Assembly (NCBI GenBank): GCA_024636295.1
Contig: JAGXHI010000061.1
Location: 124,001 to 188,000, forward strand
Source: Desulfuromonadales bacterium
Lineage (GTDB): Bacteria; Desulfobacterota; Desulfuromonadia; Desulfuromonadales; JAGXHI01
Reading direction: 5' to 3'
DNA length: 64,000 bases
Below the pieces are notes generated by a model that did not search any database, was not told where the DNA came from, and saw nothing but the letters and a program-made list of their open reading frames with translations. Shown piece after piece: positions 42,052-52,861 of the stretch (within the stretch, counting starts at the first letter, position 1; each line of letters opens with the position of its first letter). A program made the position numbers and the translations under genes.

Positions 42052-44391
42052 ATGAAAAAATTTCTGAAGATTTTGGGTGTCTTGGCTGGTATCCTGGCGG
42101 TTCTGATGATTGTTCTCATCGTTCTTGCCAAGGTTCTGGTTACGCCCGAGAGGGTGCGTGAGACCGTGGTGCCCAAGGCGAGTGAGGCTCTGAACAGGGA
42201 AGTAAGCCTGGAGGACATCCGGGTCAGCCTGTTTTCAGGAATCATTCTGGAGAATCTTGTCATCATGGAGAAAGAGGGCGAGGAGCCTTTTGTGGCTGCC
42301 GAACGTCTTCTTCTGCAGTACAGCTTCTGGCCGCTTCTCCTTGGTCGGGTCGTTGTCGATGAAATCATCCTGGATAATCCACGAATCCGGATTGAGCGTT
42401 TTGCCGACGGCCGATTCAATTTCAGTGATCTGGTCGGAGAAGGCGAAAAGAAAGAGTCCTTTGAGCCTGAGGCTGCGGGGGATAAAAAACTCGACCTCCT
42501 GGTCTCTGAAGTGAAGATCTCTGGCGGAGAGCTGATTTTTCTGGATCACACCCTCAACCAGGAAGCTCCCTACCGGTTTCAACTCCAAACCCTGAATTTC
42601 GAGGCATCGGACATTTCCCTGGATAGCTCCTTTCCCTTCCAGGCCTCGGCCCTGATCAATGAATCTCCCCTTGAGTTAAAAGGGAAAGTCGATGCCAATT
42701 CCCAGACAGGAGAAATGAGCCTCTCGCTCTCCAATTTCAACGTTACCGCTCTGGCGCCGTATTTTCGCGATCAGCTTCCGGGAGAGCTCAAATCCCTTCA
42801 GTTGAGTATTGATATTGAGGCGCAGGGAGGTTCTGAACAGGTATCTTCAAGCGGAATGATCGTTCTCAACAATCTCGACCTAGCCATGGAAGAAACGCCT
42901 CTTCGCGCCGAGAACATCTCCCTGAATTATGATGTGACTGCCAACCTGTCCCAGTCTCTCCTGGAAATTCGGAAGGCAGAGGCCGACCTGAACGGGATAC
43001 CGCTTCACGTGACGGGGACGGTAAACGAGTTCGCCTCCCGTAGGATTCTTGATCTGCAGGTGAATATTCCTCCGACCGAAGTCCGCTCTGCCCTTAAGGC
43101 ATTGCCACAGGAAACAGTCGCTTCCCTGGCCGATCTGAACCCAGTCGGCACGCTTCAGGCAAACATACACCTGGGTGGACCTGTGGAGAACCTGGAGGGA
43201 CTTCTGCAGGATGGACGAATAGAACTGACCGAAATTGCAGCAGATGTGAGCGGGTCGCGACCCACACTGTCCGGCGTATTGAATTTTCAGGGGACCAGTC
43301 TGAATTCGGAAAACCTGCATCTGATTCTGGGGGAAAACCGAGCGGACGTGGACCTGAAGGTTCAAAATCTTATGGGTAAGCCCATCCAGGTGACCAGCCA
43401 GATCACATCCGATCGTTTTGCCCTCGATCCCCTTTTGAAAAGCGCCGCAACGCCAGCGGCTCCGACATCGCCGCAGACTGAAAAGAAGCAGGAAAGTGGA
43501 GAAATCGGTCCTTTCGATCTTCCCCTGAAGGCAGAAGGATCCATTGCCATAGGCGAAACCCTGTACAAGGGGTTGAACGTGAACGATTTTCGGATGAACT
43601 ATCGGCTGGTGGACAATGTTCTGACTATTGAGGAGCTGACCGGCAAGCTTGCCGGGGGCGCTTTCACCCAGACAGCTAGAATTGATCTGAGCAAGCCCGG
43701 GCTCGTCTACGAGTCAAAATTCGGATTGAAATCCATCCAGGCCGATCCCCTTGTTTCGTCTTTCTTCCCTGCCGCCGGAGGAACGGTTTTTGGAAATTTG
43801 AGCCTCGAGAGCAGTTTGAGCGGCAGGGGGCTGTCGCTTGATATGATCAAGAAGAGCCTCACAGCAAACGGAGACCTGCGGTTGCTGGAAGGAAAGATCA
43901 CGGGAATCGGGCTTCTTCGGGGGCTTGCGGAATTCCTCAACGCCGATGAGCTGAAAGTACTCAGCTTCAGCAGGACGGGAGGAAGTTTCGCTGTCCGTGA
44001 TGGAAAAGTTTCCGTGGACATGGAGGTTCTCGGAGAGGATATCCGCATGAAGCCCAAGGGAACCATCGGGCTGGACGGAGCAATGAACCTGGCGCTGAAT
44101 GCTGCGGTAGCACCGGAATTGATGAAGAAAATTGGCGGCGCCGGGAAATTCACACAACTCCTGCAAGGCGAGGAGGGCTGGGCCCAGCTCCCTATCAAGG
44201 TCGGCGGAACATGGAATTCCCCCCAGTTCGCACTCGATTCTTCAGCGGTACAGGAAAAAGTGAAGGAGAAGGCCCGCGAGAAAATTAAGGGAAAAATCCT
44301 TGAAAAAATCGTTCCTCCCGGAAAGGAGGGCGAGGAGACCAAACCCGGACAGAAGGTTCTGGAGGATACCCTTAAAGGACTCTTTCGGTAA
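42052..44391 (+). CDS. AsmA-family protein
   Basis: The ATG follows AGAGGGGA. The protein has 779 residues. An N-terminal membrane helix (ILGVLAGILAVLMIVLIVLA) precedes the AsmA N-domain (VSLEDIRVSLFSGIILENL, LLLGRVVVDEIILDNPRIRI). A long beta-rich periplasmic part follows, then the AsmA C-terminal domain (GRGLSLDMIKKSLTANGDL, LRLLEGKITGIGLLRGLA). Members bridge the envelope and are linked to lipid transport to the outer membrane. It is transcribed towards the ferritin-like gene. Confidence 0.88.
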   Translation: MKKFLKILGVLAGILAVLMIVLIVLAKVLVTPERVRETVVPKASEALNREVSLEDIRVSLFSGIILENLVIMEKEGEEPFVAAERLLLQYSFWPLLLGRVVVDEIILDNPRIRIERFADGRFNFSDLVGEGEKKESFEPEAAGDKKLDLLVSEVKISGGELIFLDHTLNQEAPYRFQLQTLNFEASDISLDSSFPFQASALINESPLELKGKVDANSQTGEMSLSLSNFNVTALAPYFRDQLPGELKSLQLSIDIEAQGGSEQVSSSGMIVLNNLDLAMEETPLRAENISLNYDVTANLSQSLLEIRKAEADLNGIPLHVTGTVNEFASRRILDLQVNIPPTEVRSALKALPQETVASLADLNPVGTLQANIHLGGPVENLEGLLQDGRIELTEIAADVSGSRPTLSGVLNFQGTSLNSENLHLILGENRADVDLKVQNLMGKPIQVTSQITSDRFALDPLLKSAATPAAPTSPQTEKKQESGEIGPFDLPLKAEGSIAIGETLYKGLNVNDFRMNYRLVDNVLTIEELTGKLAGGAFTQTARIDLSKPGLVYESKFGLKSIQADPLVSSFFPAAGGTVFGNLSLESSLSGRGLSLDMIKKSLTANGDLRLLEGKITGIGLLRGLAEFLNADELKVLSFSRTGGSFAVRDGKVSVDMEVLGEDIRMKPKGTIGLDGAMNLALNAAVAPELMKKIGGAGKFTQLLQGEEGWAQLPIKVGGTWNSPQFALDSSAVQEKVKEKAREKIKGKILEKIVPPGKEGEETKPGQKVLEDTLKGLFR

Positions 44392-44410
44392 TTGACAGTC
44401 TTTTTGCCAT

Positions 44411-44467
44411 ATGTTAAAGGTGCTTAAATTGTTAAAGGTGCTCAAATTCATTGTGGAGAGATTTTGA
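44411..44467 (+). CDS. Possible 18-residue amphipathic peptide
   Basis: ATG at 44411 opens a frame of 18 codons reading MLKVLKLLKVLKFIVERF, ending TGA one base before the ATG of the next gene. It is encoded by an 18-base tandem repeat with one mismatch. It would be a cationic amphipathic helix and could couple translation to the ferritin-like gene. There is no ribosome-binding site, and similar TTAAAGTT-type repeats can be non-coding, so this is uncertain. Confidence 0.25.
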   Translation: MLKVLKLLKVLKFIVERF

Positions 44468-44468
44468 A

Positions 44469-44960
44469 ATGACGGGAACGGAAGATTTCAGTGGGTTCGA
44501 GGTAATCCGGGCGGCCATGGAGGTGGAGCGGAAGGGGCACCTTTTTTATTCCACCATGGCGAAAAAGGCCCGCCACGATCTGGCGAAGGAGATTTTTACC
44601 TGGTTGGCCCAGGACGAAGTCGATCATCTGAAAACACTTGAAAATCTGGCTTCCGATTTTCAGGAAGGCGCTTTCTGGGAAGATGAGGAGGTATTCCTTC
44701 CCTATCTGAGACGGTTTTCCGAGAACGAAATCTTTCCATCACCCGCTCGACTGGAGGCAGTGCTTCGCAGCGAGGATTCGGATTTAAAGGCCCTGGATCT
44801 TGCTATCGAAGCCGAGGAGCGTTTTGCGGAATATTTTCATAAGGCTGCACAAAACGCTCGTTCAGAGGACGGCCGCAAAGCCTTTACCTGGTTGGCGAAA
44901 GAAGAGGACCGTCATGCATCCATACTCAAGGAAAGAAAAGAGAAGCTTCTTTCCCGGTGA
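44469..44960 (+). CDS. Ferritin-like / rubrerythrin-type diiron protein
   Basis: ATG 44469 is chosen for its GGAGAG; the open frame extends to a TTG at 44451. The protein has 163 residues and is all-helical, with Glu/His metal motifs of the ferritin-like fold (AMEVERKGHLFY, WLAQDEVDHLKTLE, AIEAEERFAEYFH, WLAKEEDRHASIL). It lacks the rubredoxin domain of full rubrerythrin. A role in iron or peroxide handling is likely. It is a paralogue of the gene at 46168. Confidence 0.88.
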   Translation: MTGTEDFSGFEVIRAAMEVERKGHLFYSTMAKKARHDLAKEIFTWLAQDEVDHLKTLENLASDFQEGAFWEDEEVFLPYLRRFSENEIFPSPARLEAVLRSEDSDLKALDLAIEAEERFAEYFHKAAQNARSEDGRKAFTWLAKEEDRHASILKERKEKLLSR

Positions 44961-44983
44961 TGCTGCGGGAAAACAATGAACTC

Positions 44984-45012
44984 AAAGGCGCCCTCCAAGG
45001 CGCCTTTTTTCT
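44984..45012 (+). terminator. Terminator after the first ferritin-like gene
   Basis: AAAGGCGCC and GGCGCCTTT flank a six-base loop, followed by TTTTTC. Confidence 0.88.
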
Positions 45013-45164
45013 TGCTGCCGCACCTGCGTCTTCCCGTCCCGCGACCAGGGCAGCCGGTGCGGTCTTGACAAGCGGGAGTAAAAAAGGCAAAAACGGTGGA
45101 GGTGATCCGGAGGAAACTTGGAATTCGATTTTTGGAGATGCGATCCCAGAAAGAAAGCGATCTT

Positions 45165-45998
45165 ATGAATCACATCGAAGGCAGTTTCCAGGGAGTGCGA
45201 AACGCCAGCATCTACTACCAGGCATGGCTTCCCGAGGGCGACGTGAAAGCCGTACTGCTCGTTGTTCACGGGCTGGGTGAACATTGCGGACGCTACATGA
45301 ATGTGGTCAACCACTTCGTCCCGCTTGGCTATGCCGTCTACGGGTTTGACCATATCGGCCATGGGAAGTCGGAGGGGCGGCGCGAATTCGTTGAGCGTTT
45401 CGAAGATTACACAAGCACGCTTGAGATTTACGCGAAAATGGTCAAGTGCTGGCAGACGGGCAAGGCCGTATTTCTGCTTGGCCACAGCATGGGCGGGCTG
45501 ATTGCATCCTATTACCTTCTCGACCATCGGGCCGATTTCAAAGGCGCCGTCCTCTCCGCGCCCAGCATCAAGGCCAGCGATGGCATTTCAAAAGCGGCTA
45601 TCGCCACAGGAAAGATTCTGTCGATAATCACACCAAAGGCGGGATTATTGAAACTTGATGCCGACGGCATTTCGCGTGACCCGGAGGTGGTGAGAGCTTA
45701 CAACAAAGACCCGCTGGTCTTCCACGGCAAGACTCCCGCACGTTCGGCAGCGGAATTATTGAGAGCTATGCAGCGCGTGACAGCAGAGGCAGACAAGATC
45801 ACTCTGCCTTTTATTGTCCTTCAGGGGAGTGAAGATGAACTTGTCAATCCTGCAGGTGCGCAGATGCTCTATGACAAGGCCAGCTCCAATGAAAAGACCT
45901 TGAAACTCTACGAAGGACAGTATCATGAGGTGTTCAACGAACCAGAACGCGACCGTACGCTGAAGGATGTGGAGAACTGGCTCGCAGTGTACGTCTGA
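45165..45998 (+). CDS. Alpha/beta hydrolase, monoacylglycerol-lipase type
   Basis: ATG 45165 is preferred because family similarity starts at MNHIEGSFQG; in-frame starts at 45096 and 45138 have poor ribosome-binding sites. The protein has 277 residues. It shows the oxyanion motif VVHGLGEHCGRY, nucleophile elbow GHSMGG, Asp in GSEDELV and His in GQYHEVFNE, a complete catalytic triad. These match Hydrolase_4 monoacylglycerol lipases and lysophospholipases. No signal peptide is seen, so it is cytoplasmic. Confidence 0.87.
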   Translation: MNHIEGSFQGVRNASIYYQAWLPEGDVKAVLLVVHGLGEHCGRYMNVVNHFVPLGYAVYGFDHIGHGKSEGRREFVERFEDYTSTLEIYAKMVKCWQTGKAVFLLGHSMGGLIASYYLLDHRADFKGAVLSAPSIKASDGISKAAIATGKILSIITPKAGLLKLDADGISRDPEVVRAYNKDPLVFHGKTPARSAAELLRAMQRVTAEADKITLPFIVLQGSEDELVNPAGAQMLYDKASSNEKTLKLYEGQYHEVFNEPERDRTLKDVENWLAVYV

Positions 45999-46065
45999 CT
46001 TTTGCACGCTTGAGGTGAGAGGGCCACCGATGAGATTATAGGTTGTCTCGGCGGGACGTCATTTC

Positions 46066-46093
46066 TTGACAGTATTCCGACAAAAGATAAACT
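46066..46093 (+). promoter_or_regulatory. Promoter of the second ferritin-like gene
   Basis: TTGACA (46066-46071) and TAAACT (46088-46093) are separated by 16 bases, 75 bases before the start codon. Confidence 0.55.
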
Positions 46094-46167
46094 TGAGTTT
46101 CATTCAGAAATCCTGCCAATCCCCGTGAAAAAATCCACACCCACTGAAAGAAGGAAGGGAGAACCCG

Positions 46168-46686
46168 ATGAATGTTTTCGATTTCGCCATGAAAATGGAA
46201 GAAGACGGCAAGTCCTTTTATGAAAGAATGGCTGCCGAAACAGCTGCCGAAGGCCTGAAGACTATTTTCTCCCGGTTGGCCGAAGACGAAAGGAAGCATT
46301 ACGAAATTTTTCAGGCCCTCAAGGACCAGTCTCAGGCCGCATCCCTGGAGGAAACCACAGTTCTTGAGGATTCGCAGAATATTTTTGAAAACCTTCTCGG
46401 AACCGAGAGAGAGGCGCTGAATACGGTTCAGGGGGATCTGGAAGGCTACCGGTATGCCATGAAGCTTGAGGCGGAGAGTTACCAGCTATATGAAGATGCG
46501 GCCAAACGGGAAAAGAACGAAGATGTGAAAAATATCCTCCATCGGATTGCGGAAGAAGAGCATAAACACTTTCTGGTGGTTGAAAATATCTTCAACTTCT
46601 TTAACGCACCCAACCAATACCTCGCCTGGGGAGAGTTCAGTAACCTGGATGAATTCAGGAATTTTGGGCGGGACGTAGATCTCTGA
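46168..46686 (+). CDS. Ferritin-like / rubrerythrin-type diiron protein
   Basis: A good GAAGGGAG precedes the ATG. The protein has 172 residues in a four-helix bundle with two Glu-x-x-His type sites (KMEEDGKSFYERMA, LAEDERKHYEIF, KLEAESYQLYEDAA, IAEEEHKHFLVVE). It has no rubredoxin domain. It is similar to the gene at 44469, with a hydrolase gene between them. A role in oxidative-stress or iron handling is likely. Confidence 0.9.
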   Translation: MNVFDFAMKMEEDGKSFYERMAAETAAEGLKTIFSRLAEDERKHYEIFQALKDQSQAASLEETTVLEDSQNIFENLLGTEREALNTVQGDLEGYRYAMKLEAESYQLYEDAAKREKNEDVKNILHRIAEEEHKHFLVVENIFNFFNAPNQYLAWGEFSNLDEFRNFGRDVDL

Positions 46687-46710
46687 TCAGTCCGTACAGG
46701 AGAAGAAATA

Positions 46711-46737
46711 CGGGCGGCCTTTGGCCGCCCTTTTTAA
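46711..46737 (+). terminator. Terminator after the second ferritin-like gene
   Basis: GGGCGGCC and GGCCGCCC around TTT, followed by TTTTT. Confidence 0.9.
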
Positions 46738-46779
46738 TGGAAAAACTATCACTGTCATAACTGACGCTGCAAAAACTCA

Positions 46780-47856
46780 TCAGGCCTCACCGGTTTTCAA
46801 CAGGAGCCATATTCCGATAAAACCGAAGAGCAGATGAGCAGACCAGGCCGCCGGCAGTGGTGACAGAATGCCTGAATATCCGAATGCCATCAGCATGGTT
46901 TGCAGAAGGTGGTAAGCCGTACCGATTCCCACGGCGAGGGCTACGCCCATGGCCAGTCCGGAATGCCGACCTTTCTGAAGGGCGAAGGGAATCCCGAGCA
47001 CGGCCATTATCAGCACAGAGAAAGGGGCGGCCAACCGGGCCTGCATATCCACCCGATAGCGTGTGGCGTCATATCCTTCGTTCTGGAATTTCCGCACCAG
47101 TTTGCGCAATTGCCGGTATCCCATTTCCTCGTTTTCCATCGGAGCCCCAAAATCCTCGGGAGCCTTTTCCAGGTGAATGGGTTTTTCAGGTAGTCTTTCG
47201 GTTGATGTTTCCGTGGAAGCCGAATCAAAGCTTCGGATGACCGCATTCTGAAGTACCCACTCTCCATCCCGATACACGGCCGCGGGAGCGTCGGTTCGCG
47301 CCAGAAGTCGGAATTGTTCATCGAAACGGAAAATGGAAATTCCCCGGAGAAGATTTTCCTGAGGGACGACGGCCAGGATGTGGAATACGGAATCCCCCTC
47401 GCGAAACCATAACCGATGGGTGTTCAGAATGTCCTCCTTACCCTTGACTTGTACTTCGTAAATATGCTGGGACATACGGAGCCCCGCCGGTACGATATAT
47501 TCATTGATCCCGAACAGAAGTAATACAATGGCCAGCGACAATTTCAGCAGGGGAGAGGTTATCCGGGTCAGACTGATTCCGCCGGCCCGCATCGCCGTCA
47601 ACTCCTGCGTCCGCGCGAGAGTTCCAATCGAGAGAAATACGCCGAGAAGAACCGCCAAAGGGGTGATTTGGGAGATAATGAGAGGGATTTTTCCCGAAAA
47701 ATAAAGAATATAATGGATGGGCCGGGCCTGGTGATTTAACAGGTTGTCGAAGCGTTCGAAAAAATCAACCAGCAGGTAAACTCCGGCAAAGGATGCCAGG
47801 GCCAGAAAAAAAATTCGCAGGAAACGGGAGATAATATATCGTCTGAGGAGCCTCAA
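46780..47856 (-). CDS. lptG: LPS export permease LptG
   Basis: The start is placed at TTG 47856, with AAAGG seven bases upstream. It overlaps the lptF stop as TTGA. A much longer open frame exists but only repeats lptF DNA in another frame. The protein has about 358 residues in the YjgP/YjgQ family: two N-terminal helices (RIFFLALASFAGVYLLVDFF, then IPLIISQITPLAVLLGVFL), a periplasmic beta-jellyroll, and four C-terminal helices. With LptF and LptB it extracts lipopolysaccharide from the inner membrane. Confidence 0.9.
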   Translation of the reverse strand: MRLLRRYIISRFLRIFFLALASFAGVYLLVDFFERFDNLLNHQARPIHYILYFSGKIPLIISQITPLAVLLGVFLSIGTLARTQELTAMRAGGISLTRITSPLLKLSLAIVLLLFGINEYIVPAGLRMSQHIYEVQVKGKEDILNTHRLWFREGDSVFHILAVVPQENLLRGISIFRFDEQFRLLARTDAPAAVYRDGEWVLQNAVIRSFDSASTETSTERLPEKPIHLEKAPEDFGAPMENEEMGYRQLRKLVRKFQNEGYDATRYRVDMQARLAAPFSVLIMAVLGIPFALQKGRHSGLAMGVALAVGIGTAYHLLQTMLMAFGYSGILSPLPAAWSAHLLFGFIGIWLLLKTGEA

Positions 47857-49028
47857 AATCTTGCCTTTCTGCTCCCGAAGCGCAACGCCAGGTTTCGGGC
47901 GGTGCTGAAAAATCGATACCGGAAAATATTTTTTTCCTGGTCTGTCAGGTGAAAAAGCAGTATTCCTCCGGCCAGAAATAACAACGTCGGTGACCAAAGC
48001 AGAGTGGTCACGAAAAAATTCCCCTCAACTACCAGGGTTTCGGCAAAGGACTGCAGAAGATAATAGGCCAGAAATACCCCCAGACCCAGGGCGAAACCGC
48101 CCCCTCTGCCCGACCGGTGGGACTGAATGCCAAGTGGGACGCCAACCAGTGCGAACAACAGGGGCGCAAGCGGAAAGGTGAGCCTCTTGTGAAGTTCCGC
48201 TGTTAATTTTCTCCGCTCATGACCGGAAGTTGTCCGGCGATATTCCAGAAGATCAAGTGTGTTCAACTCCCTGGCTTTTCTGGATTGAGTGGAGCTGATT
48301 TCATCCCCGATGGGAAGCGAAAGATCGTATCGGGTAAAACCGATGGTCTGGTAGGAATCGCGCCCGTCACCCGGGCGGCGATGTATGGTTCCGTCATTCA
48401 AACGGAGATTCAGAACCCGCTCAGTCTTGTCGGAAATCAGGCTGCCTCGCTTGGCAAGTATAATGGAAGGGATGCTTCCGTGCCTTTCATCCCAAATGAA
48501 GACATCCTCCAGAATCCCGCTTTGATCCCCGACATCCCCGGCATAGATGACCATACCTTCGAAGTCGCTGTTGAAGATGCCCGGCTTGATGCCGATATCG
48601 GCGCGGCTCGAAGCAATCCTGAAAACCTGATTCCGAAATGCAGCGTTGCCTGCAGGCTCGGCCACAAGGGTGAGGACGGCCGTCAGAAGGGAAGCCGTGC
48701 CTGCCAGCACCAGGACGGGTTTCATCATTCCTGCCAGACTGATGCCGGAAGATTTCATGGCTATGATTTCGCTATCGGCCGAGAGGCGCGAGAAGCCGAG
48801 GAGAATACCCAGCAAAAAGGCAAGGGGAATTGTGATTACCAGAAAGGAGGGGAGCAGCGCCGCGAAAAGCTTGAGTACCTCGACAATGGGAACTCCCTTG
48901 TTAAGCACCATCTCCACCAGGCGCAGCATTCGCCCCATCAGAAGAACAAGGGTAAAGACCAGAAGGCTTATTCCCGCGGGTACTGTCGTTTCGCGGAAGA
49001 GATACCTATGAATTCGGAAGTTCGACAT
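47853..49028 (-). CDS. lptF: LPS export permease LptF
   Basis: ATG 49028 starts MSNFRIHRYLFRETTVP, the usual family N-terminus; the frame is open further upstream but without similarity. The protein has 391 residues, YjgP/YjgQ type, with six membrane helices (LLVFTLVLLMGRMLRLVEMV, FLVITIPLAFLLGILLGFS and others) around a periplasmic domain. Its TGA overlaps the TTG start of lptG. It is divergent from rpsB. Confidence 0.9.
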   Translation of the reverse strand: MSNFRIHRYLFRETTVPAGISLLVFTLVLLMGRMLRLVEMVLNKGVPIVEVLKLFAALLPSFLVITIPLAFLLGILLGFSRLSADSEIIAMKSSGISLAGMMKPVLVLAGTASLLTAVLTLVAEPAGNAAFRNQVFRIASSRADIGIKPGIFNSDFEGMVIYAGDVGDQSGILEDVFIWDERHGSIPSIILAKRGSLISDKTERVLNLRLNDGTIHRRPGDGRDSYQTIGFTRYDLSLPIGDEISSTQSRKARELNTLDLLEYRRTTSGHERRKLTAELHKRLTFPLAPLLFALVGVPLGIQSHRSGRGGGFALGLGVFLAYYLLQSFAETLVVEGNFFVTTLLWSPTLLFLAGGILLFHLTDQEKNIFRYRFFSTARNLALRFGSRKARF

Positions 49029-49232
49029 AGGCGGGAATCTTAATACAGGAGCCCGTAATTGGCAATCGATTTCCCTTTTTCTTCTTGCCTTCGGAAAAGG
49101 GCCATGGTATAGGAACTTGTTAATCAAAAACGCACGCTTCCGGATCCGTACGGAAGGTGCTCCGGGCTGTTCCGGGGTTCCGGCGGGAAGAAGGAAGCGG
49201 AGGAAGCCAACCGGAAAAAGGAGAAAAATCGC

Positions 49233-50036
49233 ATGGCTCAAATCACGATGAAACAGCTTCTGGAGGCCGGTGTCCATTTCGGCCATCAGACCAAACGGTG
49301 GAATCCGAAGATGAAACCCTATATCTTCGGCGCCCGCAACGGCATCTACATTATCGACCTGCAGAAAACCGTCCGATACTTCAGGACGTCCTATTCTTTT
49401 CTGAAGGAAATCGTTCAAAGCGGAGAGAAAATTCTTTTCGTGGGGACGAAGAAGCAGGCCCAGGATTCGATTCGCGAGGAAGCGGAGAGGAGCGGGCAAT
49501 TCTATGTGAACAATCGCTGGCTGGGGGGAATGCTAACGAATTTTGCAACCATCAAGGGAAGCATCGACCGACTGAAGAAGATCGAGACCATGGCTCAGGA
49601 TGGCACTTTCCAGCTGCTGACCAAGAAAGAGGCCCTCGACCTGGAGCGGGAACGGATAAAGCTTGAAAGGAGCCTCGGCGGCATCAAGGGGATGTCCCGC
49701 CTTCCGGCTGCTGTTTTCATCATAGATCCCAAAAAAGAGACGATCGCCGTTCGCGAAGCTCGAAAACTCGGAATCCCGGTGGTGGCCGTTGTTGACACCA
49801 ACTGCGACCCGGACGAAATTGACTATATAATTCCGGGAAACGATGACGCCATCCGGGCCATCAGGCTCTTTGCCGCACGTATGGCTGACGCCTGCGTTGA
49901 AGGGCAGGAAGCCCGCGAAAAAGCTCTGCGCACCGAAGCCGAAGGTGGAGAAGCCGAGGGCGAGGCCGTTGAAGAGAAACCGGAAGAAGAAACGACCGGA
50001 ACTGCGGAAGAAAAGACCTCCGCTGCTGAGGTCTGA
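49233..50036 (+). CDS. rpsB: 30S ribosomal protein S2
   Basis: AAAAAGGAG precedes the ATG. The protein has 267 residues, starting [20 protein letters not shown] and containing [14 protein letters not shown] and [11 protein letters not shown]. The acidic Glu-rich tail of about 35 residues is longer than in E. coli but common in the group. It heads the rpsB-tsf-pyrH-frr block, with a terminator-like hairpin before tsf. Confidence 0.98.
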   Translation: MAQITMKQLLEAGVHFGHQTKRWNPKMKPYIFGARNGIYIIDLQKTVRYFRTSYSFLKEIVQSGEKILFVGTKKQAQDSIREEAERSGQFYVNNRWLGGMLTNFATIKGSIDRLKKIETMAQDGTFQLLTKKEALDLERERIKLERSLGGIKGMSRLPAAVFIIDPKKETIAVREARKLGIPVVAVVDTNCDPDEIDYIIPGNDDAIRAIRLFAARMADACVEGQEAREKALRTEAEGGEAEGEAVEEKPEEETTGTAEEKTSAAEV

Positions 50037-50059
50037 TCCCCGGTTGATGTGTGAAAACG

Positions 50060-50092
50060 AAAAGGCGGTCCGGATGTCCGGCCGCCTTTTTG
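50060..50092 (+). terminator. Terminator/attenuator between rpsB and tsf
   Basis: AAAAGGCGG pairs with CCGCCTTTT around TCCGGATGTCCGG, followed by TTGG. The T-run is short, so partial read-through into tsf is expected. Confidence 0.7.
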
Positions 50093-50172
50093 GCGACGAC
50101 GGGTGGTGCGTTTTTTCAGATCCGTCCTGAAACAAACCTGGAAAAATTTTAAGATAGAGGAGGTTTTAAGCC

Positions 50173-52379
<2,207 letters not shown>

Positions 52380-52416
52380 ACTAATCTCCGGGTCTCAATC
52401 CAAAAGGAGGAAAAAC

Positions 52417-52581
52417 ATGGCTATGAAAATTAATGACGAATGTATTTCCTGCGGCACCTGCGTGGAAACCTGTCCCGTCGGTTCCATCGTGGAAAGCGGC
52501 GACAGCTACTCCATAAGCGAAGACTGCACTGAATGCGGGGTCTGCGTCGACAGTTGTCCCGTCGATGCCATTACCGAGTAA
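52417..52581 (+). CDS. 2x[4Fe-4S] ferredoxin (short gene)
   Basis: The protein has only 54 residues. It follows an AAAAGGAGG six bases before the ATG. Two clusters are clear: CISCGTCVETCPVGSI and CTECGVCVDSCPVDAI, each CX2CX2CX3CP. It is a clostridial-type low-potential electron carrier. It lies 37 bases after frr, so it is probably co-transcribed with the translation factors, and a strong terminator follows. Confidence 0.95.
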   Translation: MAMKINDECISCGTCVETCPVGSIVESGDSYSISEDCTECGVCVDSCPVDAITE

Positions 52582-52586
52582 AAACG

Positions 52587-52618
52587 CAGGGCGCCGGAAG
52601 CGGCGCCCTGCTTCTTTC
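52587..52618 (+). terminator. Terminator after the ferredoxin gene
   Basis: CAGGGCGCC and GGCGCCCTG form a perfect stem, followed by CTTCTTT. Confidence 0.85.
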
Positions 52619-52660
52619 CTCTCCCGTCTCGCTCCTTGCCTGAGAATCTTTTTTCAGTTA

Positions 52661-52820
52661 AAGTTGATGGCATCGCAAAAAGTTCGCCCTACGGCGTTAC
52701 GTCGTTTTTTCAGGACCTCGACATACCTGATGTATGCCTTCGCCCTGAAAAACCACCATGCCTTGTAGGACAAAATTTTTGCTTAGCCATCCTCGGAGTT
52801 TTTGCGAAGGCATTAAAGTT
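52661..52820. repeat. Palindromic MITE-like repeat between ferredoxin gene and uppS
   Basis: The outer arms AAGTTGATGGCATCGCAAAAAG and (complement) AACTTTAATGCCTTCGCAAAAA match closely. A second, inner copy of the left arm occurs as GATGGC..CAAAAA at 52771-52791. The centre is a long hairpin, TTTTTCAGG..CATAC with GTATG..CCCTGAAAAA. There is no protein frame. It looks like a dispersed palindromic element of a kind seen in this bacterial group. The uppS start lies 41 bases after it. Confidence 0.65.
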
Positions 52821-52861
52821 AGAAGCTTCCGCTTAACCATTCTCAATTTCAGGTTATTTTC

